Assembly (NCBI GenBank): GCA_900769275.1
Contig: CAAGGA010000040.1
Span: 1-6,040, forward strand
DNA from: an uncultured Prevotella sp.
GTDB taxonomy: Bacteria; Bacteroidota; Bacteroidia; Bacteroidales; Bacteroidaceae
DNA length: 6,040 nt
Direction: 5' to 3'
Below are positions 1 through 4,786 of this stretch, piece after piece. Under the pieces are notes generated by a model. It saw only the letters and a program-made list of their open reading frames with translations. It was not told the DNA's origin and did no database searches. The stretch's first letter is position 1. Each line of letters starts with the position of its first letter. The translations under genes were made by a program, and so were the position numbers.

Positions 1-51
1 CAATTTCAGCCTCAACCTCGGACTGCGATGCACTCTGGATGGCAGGTGATT

Positions 52-92
52 GGTTGGTTGTTTGGTTGTTTAGTTGTTTGGTTGTTTGGTTG
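52..92. repeat. 8-bp tandem array, unit GGTTGTTT
   Basis: Four consecutive 8-bp units sit at 56-63, 64-71, 72-79 and 80-87. The third has A for the first G. Partial units (GGTT before, GGTTG after) flank them. The 8-bp period and the GGTT start are shared with the arrays around coaD, although the second half of the unit differs (GTTT rather than RTAC). No facing complementary arm is seen here. Confidence 0.8.
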
Positions 93-143
93 ACGGCAGA
101 GCAGCATCACGTATTCGTCCATGATGGTCGGAGCAACCGTCTG

Positions 144-175
144 CAAAGTTACAATACTTTTACCTATTTTCCAAA
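144..175 (-). promoter_or_regulatory. Bacteroidota-type promoter reading leftward
   Basis: Read on the minus strand, TTTG (plus-strand CAAA at 172-175) is followed after exactly 20 bases by TAACTTTG (plus-strand CAAAGTTA at 144-151). This matches the Bacteroidota consensus TTTG-N19-21-TAnnTTTG. Transcription would start near 137 and run toward the left edge. The first minus-strand ATG downstream is at 122-120, but its frame runs through the 8-bp array and stops at 14-12 after 36 codons. The true target gene is therefore probably beyond the window. Confidence 0.55.
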
Positions 176-237
176 CTTTCAAGGCTACGTTTTCCATATT
201 GACGACTATTCTGAAATATTGCTGAGCGGAAGCCAAT

Positions 238-285
238 AATTTCAAATATCCACTTGTTTTCAATTTCAAATATCCACTTGTTTTC
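238..285. repeat. Tandem duplication of a 24-bp unit
   Basis: Two identical 24-bp copies lie head to tail at 238-261 and 262-285. Each begins AATTTCAAATATCC and ends TTGTTTTC. Exact identity suggests a recent duplication or an actively maintained repeat. No coding role is apparent. Confidence 0.85.
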
Positions 286-286
286 A

Positions 287-332
287 AAACCGACATCCAA
301 AGACGACAACCCCAAACCGACATCCAAAGACG
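287..332. repeat. Pair of identical 19-bp direct repeats, 27-bp period
   Basis: The 19-bp sequence starting AAACCGACATCC and ending AAAGACG occurs at 287-305 and again at 314-332. The copies are separated by 8 bases, so the period is 27. The pair follows directly on the 24-bp tandem duplication, making a compact block of two unrelated repeat pairs. Confidence 0.85.
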
Positions 333-406
333 GCAATACCGGACCAATGATTATTTTGTCCTATCGCCACCATCTTTTTCAGACGCTGTAACTATCACTA
401 AATCAA

Positions 407-481
407 TACAATGTAAAAGCGTTGATATTACCTTGCAAAAGCATAGCTTTCACGAGGTAATATCAACGCTTTTACATTGTA
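407..481. repeat. Perfect 27-bp inverted repeat (long hairpin)
   Basis: The arm at 407-433 is an exact reverse complement of 455-481, with a 21-base spacer. The spacer contains a small hairpin, AAAGC-ATA-GCTTT. In RNA or single-stranded DNA this gives an uninterrupted 27-bp stem. There is no T-run after the right arm, so it is not a standard terminator. A second, mutually exclusive pairing is possible between TTGCAAAAGC (433-442) and GCTTTTGCAA (490-499). Confidence 0.85.
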
Positions 482-512
482 ATATCAAGGCTTTTGCAAT
501 GCAATATCAATG
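457..512 (+). repeat. 22-bp direct repeat, about 2.5 copies
   Basis: Units begin at 457, 479 and 501. The first two are full 22-bp units that agree at 19 of 22 positions, both starting GTAATATCAA. The third is partial, GCAATATCAATG at 501-512. The first unit forms most of the right arm of the perfect inverted repeat, so inverted and direct repeats share the same building block. Confidence 0.75.
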
Positions 513-627
513 AGTTTCATTTTGTCCTATCGTCTGGCGGTTTTGCTGTCCCGCGGTTTTGTCTGTCCGGCGAGTCGTTTCAAGGTGGGTGCGCATTGAC
601 AAGGAGAGTCGTTTTTTCGCCATATTA

Positions 628-659
628 TTTGCGGGTTTGCTCTTTTTTCCTTACTTTTG
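628..659 (+). promoter_or_regulatory. Bacteroidota-type promoter for ruvB
   Basis: TTTG at 628-631 and TACTTTTG at 652-659 are separated by 20 bases, matching TTTG-N19-21-TAnnTTTG. The predicted start of transcription is about 50 bases upstream of the ruvB ATG at 716. No competing rightward promoter was seen between this site and ruvB, and none as good was seen in the coaD or ybeY gaps. It may therefore drive all three genes. Confidence 0.65.
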
Positions 660-715
660 CAATTAAAAACCGAAGAAGTTGAAGCCCGGCGAGACTTCAT
701 TTATTCATTTATCCA

Positions 716-1756
716 ATGGCAGAAGAATACGATATACACAGGGAGCGCATGTCAAACTCGGAGAAAGAATTTGAGAAGGCATTGCGGCCGCTCGCATTCT
801 CTGACTTCAGCGGTCAGAGCAACGTGGTGGAGAACCTGCAGGTCTTCGTGGAAGCCGCAAAGTACCGCGGCGAACCGCTCGACCATACGCTGCTGCACGG
901 GCCTCCGGGCCTCGGCAAGACGACGCTGAGCAATATCATAGCCAACGAACTCGGGGTGGGATTCAAGCTCACCAGCGGTCCCGTGCTCGACAAGCCGGGC
1001 GACCTCGCCGGCATCCTCACCTCGCTTGAGACCAACGACGTGCTGTTCATCGACGAGATACACCGCCTGTCGCCCGTCGTGGAGGAATACCTTTACTCCG
1101 CCATGGAAGACTATCGCATCGACATAATGATAGACAAAGGCCCGTCGGCACGCTCCATACAGATAGACCTCAACCCATTCACGCTCATTGGTGCAACGAC
1201 ACGCAGCGGACTGCTCACAGCTCCTCTCCGTGCCCGCTTCGGCATCAACATGCACCTTGAGTATTACGACCCTGAGACGCTGGCACGCATCATCCGCCGC
1301 TCCGCAAGCCTGCTCAAGGTAGAGATAAGCGACGACGCTGCTGACGAAATCTCACGTCGCTCAAGGGGCACGCCGCGCATTGCCAACGGACTGCTCCGCC
1401 GCGTGCGTGACTTTGCGCAGGTAAGGGGTAACGGCAGCATTGACACTGAGATAGCCAACGTCGCCCTCACCGCTCTCAACATTGACGGCTACGGTCTTGA
1501 CGAGATAGACAACAAGATACTCACCACCATCATCGACAAGTTCCAGGGCGGTCCGGTAGGCATAGGCACCATAGCGACAGCCATCGGTGAAGACCCGGGC
1601 ACCGTGGAGGATGTCTATGAGCCGTACCTCATCATGGAGGGCTTCATCAAGAGGACGCAGCGCGGACGCGTGGTCACAGCCCTCGCCTACGAACATCTCG
1701 GTCGTGACATGTACCGCAGCAAGAGCAACCTGCTCACGCCCGATTTGTTTGATTAG
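716..1756 (+). CDS. ruvB: Holliday junction branch migration DNA helicase RuvB
   Basis: RuvB is the hexameric AAA+ motor that, with RuvA, drives branch migration of Holliday junctions in recombinational repair. The 346-residue protein is of normal family length. Visible motifs in order are Walker A GPPGLGKTT (62-70), Walker B VLFIDE (109-114), sensor 1 GATTRSG (159-165), the arginine-finger segment LRARFG (171-176), sensor 2 GTPR (218-221), and the C-terminal winged-helix region (about 265-335, including GGPVGIGTIA). The start at 716 is preferred over the in-frame ATG at 749 because the MAEEYDI-like N-terminus resembles Bacteroidota RuvB as I recall it. No clear Shine-Dalgarno sequence precedes it, as is usual in the phylum. 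Codon use is GC-rich, unlike the restriction-modification genes downstream. ruvA and ruvC are not in the window. Confidence 0.97.
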   Translation: MAEEYDIHRERMSNSEKEFEKALRPLAFSDFSGQSNVVENLQVFVEAAKYRGEPLDHTLLHGPPGLGKTTLSNIIANELGVGFKLTSGPVLDKPGDLAGILTSLETNDVLFIDEIHRLSPVVEEYLYSAMEDYRIDIMIDKGPSARSIQIDLNPFTLIGATTRSGLLTAPLRARFGINMHLEYYDPETLARIIRRSASLLKVEISDDAADEISRRSRGTPRIANGLLRRVRDFAQVRGNGSIDTEIANVALTALNIDGYGLDEIDNKILTTIIDKFQGGPVGIGTIATAIGEDPGTVEDVYEPYLIMEGFIKRTQRGRVVTALAYEHLGRDMYRSKSNLLTPDLFD

Positions 1757-1758
1757 TC

Positions 1759-1843
1759 TTTGCGGTTGTACGGTTATACGGTTGTACGGTTGTACGGAGT
1801 ATAGCCAAACTTCCGCATAACCGTACAACCGTATAACCGCAAA
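1759..1843. repeat. Inverted arrays of 8-bp GGTTRTAC units between ruvB and coaD
   Basis: The left arm has four 8-bp units (1764-1771, 1772-1779, 1780-1787, 1788-1795; consensus GGTTRTAC) followed by GG. The right arm has complementary units GCATAACC, GTACAACC and GTATAACC (1815-1838). Aligned over 31 bases, 1759-1789 and 1813-1843 pair at 27 positions, with two further G-U wobbles possible in RNA and a 23-base loop. It fills nearly the whole gap between the genes. No T-run follows, so it could be an mRNA processing or stability element, or simply a genomic repeat family, rather than a strong terminator. Confidence 0.8.
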
Positions 1844-1854
1844 ATCGCAATAAA

Positions 1855-2292
1855 ATGCCTAAAGCAATCTTCACAGGCTCCTTCGACCCCTTTACCATAG
1901 GGCATCTCGACATAGTACGCCGAGCCTTGCCGCTCTTCGACGAACTGACTATCTGCGTTGGCTGCAACGAGACAAAGACCTACCGTGAGACAGCTGAGCA
2001 ACGCATGGAGAGAATACGACAGGCACTGGGAGGCGACCCACGCATCAAAGTGACATCGTGGAACGGACTCACCGTGGATTACTGCACAAAGCACTCCATA
2101 CCTTTTATAATAAAAGGCATACGTAGCATGAAAGACTACGAATACGAGCGTGAACAGGCAGAGATGAACCGCCACCTCTCAGGAGTAGAGACACTCTTCC
2201 TCTTCGCTGACCCACAGTATTCCGCCGTCAGTTCCTCCGTAGTAAAACTATTGGAAAGCCACGGCAGGGACATCAGCGAGTTCCTGCCATGA
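1855..2292 (+). CDS. coaD: Phosphopantetheine adenylyltransferase (PPAT)
   Basis: CoaD transfers AMP from ATP to 4'-phosphopantetheine, giving dephospho-CoA, the penultimate step of coenzyme A synthesis in the cytoplasm. The protein has 145 residues, slightly shorter than the roughly 160 residues usual in proteobacteria. The nucleotidyltransferase signature GSFDPFTIGH is at 8-17 (His17 in the T-x-G-H motif). Lys41 is in the substrate-binding segment, KGIRSMKDYEYE (87-98) corresponds to the conserved arginine region, and the VSSS motif (125-128) binds nucleotide. The first ATG gives the expected start, because the active-site strand begins within a few residues (MPKAIFTGSF). It lies 98 bases after ruvB with only the 8-bp repeat hairpin between, so co-transcription with ruvB is plausible but unproven. 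Confidence 0.95.
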   Translation: MPKAIFTGSFDPFTIGHLDIVRRALPLFDELTICVGCNETKTYRETAEQRMERIRQALGGDPRIKVTSWNGLTVDYCTKHSIPFIIKGIRSMKDYEYEREQAEMNRHLSGVETLFLFADPQYSAVSSSVVKLLESHGRDISEFLP

Positions 2293-2310
2293 TATAACAT
2301 TCAGCTTTAA

Positions 2311-2438
2311 GGTTTTACGGTCATACGGTTTTAAGGTTATACGGAATATACCGGTAGCCCCTACAAACCTCCGCATAACCGCATAACCGTATAACCGTAA
2401 AAACACATAACCGTAAAAACGCATAACCGTAAAACCGC
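2311..2438. repeat. Inverted arrays of 8-bp units between coaD and ybeY
   Basis: The left arm has four 8-bp units starting at 2311, 2319, 2327 and 2335 (GGTTTTAC, GGTCATAC, GGTTTTAA, GGTTATAC) followed by GG. The right arm has eight units in the complementary orientation from 2373 to 2436 (GCATAACC, GTATAACC, GTAAAAAC and variants) followed by GC. The last four right-arm units pair well with the left arm, giving a long imperfect hairpin, while the other four extend the array. The unit is the same family as between ruvB and coaD, but the two arrays differ in copy number and variants. Confidence 0.8.
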
Positions 2439-2453
2439 AACAAGACATACGAC

Positions 2454-2870
2454 ATGATAACATATTCAGCAGAAAACGTCAAGATGCCAAAGATACGCCG
2501 ACGTGAAACCTCAGCGTGGATAAAGACCGTAGCAAAGAACTACGGCAAGAAAGTGGGTGAGATAGGCTATCTCTTCGTCAATGACGAGAAGATACTCGAA
2601 GTCAACAACGAATACCTCGGACACGACTATTTCACCGACATCATCACCTTCGACTACGATGAAGGCGACACCATCAACGGTGACCTCATCATCAGTCTCG
2701 ACACCGTGCGCTCCAACGCCACCCTCTTCGGCAAGACATACGAGGAGGAACTCCACCGTGTCATCATCCACGGCATACTCCATCTCTGCGGCATCAACGA
2801 CAAGGGACCAGGCGAACGCGAGATAATGGAGAGAGAAGAGAACAAAGCCCTCGCCATGTTAGCTAAATAA
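2454..2870 (+). CDS. ybeY: Endoribonuclease YbeY, 16S rRNA maturation and ribosome quality control
   Basis: YbeY is a metal-dependent single-strand endoribonuclease involved in 16S rRNA 3' end maturation and ribosome quality control. The 138-residue length fits the family. Visible features are FTDIITFDY (60-68), matching the family TDVLSF block, GDLIIS (76-81), and the metal-binding motif HGILHLCGIND (106-116) followed by acidic residues. The canonical third metal ligand, a histidine in H-x3-H-x5-H, is replaced by Asp116. From memory this replacement is common in Bacteroidota YbeY, so the enzyme is probably active. The N-terminus (MITYSAENVKMPKI) fits phylum homologues and supports the ATG at 2454. 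The gene ends in tandem TAA stops. It is the last housekeeping gene before the AT-richer restriction-modification block. Confidence 0.93.
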   Translation: MITYSAENVKMPKIRRRETSAWIKTVAKNYGKKVGEIGYLFVNDEKILEVNNEYLGHDYFTDIITFDYDEGDTINGDLIISLDTVRSNATLFGKTYEEELHRVIIHGILHLCGINDKGPGEREIMEREENKALAMLAK

Positions 2871-2926
2871 TAAATCCTTCAGATTTCAGAAGTAATAAAG
2901 CACCTTAGACACAAGAAATCAAATAT

Positions 2927-3778
2927 ATGGATGGTAATATACTGACAGCTATACAATCCATTGTGAAGTATTCCTCACATAATATAGAAGAAAATCCTCA
3001 GGAAATTACCCAAAACAGGGCAAACCAAATGGGAGCAGCCCTTGAGGATTACGTAAAGAATGCGTTTGCAGACTGTTTAGGTCAAGACACACGTTTCGTA
3101 AAACAAGCACGTTCCCAAACATTTTCCTATTTGGGTAACAACAATAATCCACCTGACGCTATGCTTGTCAATGGTGATGCAATAGAAATAAAAAAAATAA
3201 AAACACTCAGGACATCACAGTTACAACTGAACAGCAGTTATCCCAAGAACAAACTTCGTTCAGATAACCCAAAAATCTGTAATGCCTGCCGTACATGTGA
3301 GGAATGGCAGGAAAAAGATATGCTCTACGTTGTGGGACAGGTTAACGGACAAGAGTTGCAGAATTTATTTTTTGTATATGGAGACCTGTATTGTGATTCT
3401 CATGAGATTTATGAAAACATAGAAAAAACTGTAAAGGATGGTCTCGAAACACTTGATGATGTAGAACTCGCTGACACAAATGAGCTTTGCAGAATAAACA
3501 AAGTAGATCATCTTGAAATAACAGATCTTCGGGTACGAGGCATGTGGCTTATCAAAACGCCTTTTCAGCATTTTGAGTATCTGACAAGGGAAATTGTCAG
3601 TTACAAATTCAAATTGGTAGCTCTAATACCAGAGGGAAAATACTACGGATTCGCAAATGTCAATGAATTTGAGAGGTTCTGCGAGAAATCCGGTGTCTCT
3701 ATTTCCGATGAAAGGATAGAAGACCCACAGAATCCGGCTCACTTCATCAAAACCAAACTAATAACATATTACTATTAA
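2927..3778 (+). CDS. NgoPII-family type II restriction endonuclease, predicted GGCC-specific
   Basis: This 283-residue protein matches the R.NgoPII family of type II endonucleases, whose reference member cleaves GGCC. The block NNNNPPDAMLVNGDAIEIKK (71-90) contains a PD-(D/E)xK nuclease core: Pro76-Asp77, then Glu87-x-Lys89. Other blocks that fit the family as I recall it are SETFSYLGN-like residues 63-71 (SQTFSYLGN here), LNSSYPKNKL (101-110), CNACRTCEEW (118-127), RVRGMW (202-207) and a C-terminal PxNPAxFxxTKLITY region. Three cysteines (118, 121, 124) form a C-x2-C-x2-C cluster of possible structural role. The frame is intact with every catalytic residue present, so it is likely functional. 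Its stop directly abuts the methyltransferase ATG. I saw no good promoter or Shine-Dalgarno site in the 56-base gap after ybeY. The gene is more AT-rich than ruvB, consistent with transfer. Confidence 0.9.
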   Translation: MDGNILTAIQSIVKYSSHNIEENPQEITQNRANQMGAALEDYVKNAFADCLGQDTRFVKQARSQTFSYLGNNNNPPDAMLVNGDAIEIKKIKTLRTSQLQLNSSYPKNKLRSDNPKICNACRTCEEWQEKDMLYVVGQVNGQELQNLFFVYGDLYCDSHEIYENIEKTVKDGLETLDDVELADTNELCRINKVDHLEITDLRVRGMWLIKTPFQHFEYLTREIVSYKFKLVALIPEGKYYGFANVNEFERFCEKSGVSISDERIEDPQNPAHFIKTKLITYYY

Positions 3779-4786
3779 ATGGAACTCATCAGTTTGTTTT
3801 CCGGAGCAGGCGGTCTTGACAAAGGCTTTCACAATGCAGGCTTCCGTACTATCATTGCAAACGAATTTGACCCGAAGATATGTCCGACATTCAAGGCGAA
3901 TTTTCCTGATACCCATTTGATTGAAGGTGATATACGATATTTGAAAGAGAGCGATTTCCCACAACGGATTTCCGGTATAATCGGCGGACCTCCCTGCCAG
4001 TCATGGAGCGAGGCTGGCAGCCTTAGGGGTATTGAGGATGCACGCGGTCAGTTGTTCTACGAATATATAAGAATTTTGAGAGCCGCCCAACCTTTGTTCT
4101 TTGTTGCCGAGAATGTATCGGGAATGATGGCAAAACGTCATTCTGCTGCAGTACAAGGCTTTTTGAAACTTTTTGATGATGCAGGATATGATGTAAATCT
4201 GAAAATGCTGAATGCAAATGACTATGATGTTCCCGAAGACCGTAACCGTGTATTCTACATTGGTTTCCGCAAAGATTTGAATATTCATGATTATAAGTAT
4301 CCCACTCCATGCGAACATAAACCGACACTACGTGAATGTATCTGGGACTTGAAAGATAATGCCATTCCTGCGCTTGAAAAGAACAAAACCAATGGAGACA
4401 GATGTGCAGTTCCTAATCATGAATATTTCACCGGTGCATATTCTCCAATATTCATGTCACGCAACAGAGTAAGAAGCTGGGATGAGCCTGGGTTTACCGT
4501 TCAGGCAAGTGGAAGGCAATGTCAACTCCATCCTCAAGCCCCCAAGATGGTAAAGATCGAGAACAACAAACAAGCCTTTGTCTCTGGCAAGGAACATCTA
4601 TATCGTAGAATGACTGTTCGTGAAGTAGCCCGGGTACAAACCTTTCCTGACGATTTTCTGTTTTTATATACAGATGTCAACATGGGATATAAGATGATAG
4701 GCAACGCCGTGCCTGTAAATTTGGCATACCATGTAGCAAAAAGTGTACGTGTTGCACTTGACAGGCATGGCATAAACTATAAATAA
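3779..4786 (+). CDS. DNA (cytosine-5)-methyltransferase, M.HaeIII/M.NgoPII type, predicted GGCC
   Basis: This enzyme transfers a methyl group from S-adenosylmethionine to C5 of cytosine and should protect GGCC sites from the endonuclease encoded just upstream. The 335 residues contain the motifs in canonical order: motif I FSGAGGLDKGF (7-17), motif IV GGPPCQSW (69-76) with catalytic Cys73, motif VI ENV (111-113), motif VIII EDRNR (153-157), motif IX RRMTVREVARVQTFP (276-290) and motif X GYKMIGNAVPVNLA (303-316). The target-recognition segment (about 203-257), including RNRVR (228-232) and FTVQASGRQCQLHPQAPKM (239-257), is nearly the same as I remember for M.HaeIII, whose target is GGCC. The ATG at 3779 directly follows the endonuclease stop, so translation is probably coupled. 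Confidence 0.94.
   Translation: MELISLFSGAGGLDKGFHNAGFRTIIANEFDPKICPTFKANFPDTHLIEGDIRYLKESDFPQRISGIIGGPPCQSWSEAGSLRGIEDARGQLFYEYIRILRAAQPLFFVAENVSGMMAKRHSAAVQGFLKLFDDAGYDVNLKMLNANDYDVPEDRNRVFYIGFRKDLNIHDYKYPTPCEHKPTLRECIWDLKDNAIPALEKNKTNGDRCAVPNHEYFTGAYSPIFMSRNRVRSWDEPGFTVQASGRQCQLHPQAPKMVKIENNKQAFVSGKEHLYRRMTVREVARVQTFPDDFLFLYTDVNMGYKMIGNAVPVNLAYHVAKSVRVALDRHGINYK

Larger units (their letters stand above)
353..532. repeat. 14-bp direct repeats bracketing an inverted-repeat element
   Basis: The sequence ATTTTGTCCTATCG occurs at 353-366 and again at 519-532, both on the + strand. The copies enclose about 150 bases that contain the perfect inverted repeat at 407-481. This arrangement resembles a small non-autonomous element with flanking duplications. 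Fourteen bases is long for a target-site duplication, so the copies could also be part of a larger repeated unit. Confidence 0.55.
1..651. other. Repeat-rich intergenic region, no confident gene
   Basis: I see no convincing protein-coding gene here on either strand. The open frames are short, run through repeats, and encode repetitive or low-complexity peptides. A minus-strand frame covering 12-347 translates the direct repeats as duplicated peptide blocks, which argues against a conserved protein. The region holds a leftward promoter (144-175), an 8-bp tandem array (52-92), two direct-repeat pairs (238-285 and 287-332), a perfect 27-bp inverted repeat (407-481) and the ruvB promoter at its right end. 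The first 25 bases (CTCAGC/CTCAAC-like steps) are also low complexity. A gene reading leftward probably lies outside the window. Confidence 0.6.

Noticed and set aside
12..347. Minus-strand open frame of 111 codons
   Set aside because: It translates two sets of direct repeats and the 8-bp array into duplicated, low-complexity peptide. Its start lies upstream of the likely promoter at 144-175. No family resemblance was recognised.
407..512. CRISPR array from the repeated 22-bp units
   Set aside because: The units are adjacent without unique spacers, there are fewer than three copies, and no cas genes are present.
494..682. Plus-strand open frame of 62 codons upstream of ruvB
   Set aside because: It begins inside the repeat element, spans the ruvB promoter, has no start context and resembles no known protein.
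752..1255. Long minus-strand frame opposite ruvB
   Set aside because: It lies wholly within ruvB, whose motifs are unmistakable. It is a shadow frame caused by GC-rich codon use.
1759..1843. Rho-independent terminator after ruvB
   Set aside because: The stem is strong, but there is no T-run after either arm, and the same repeat family sits in another gap. A repeat hairpin is the safer call.
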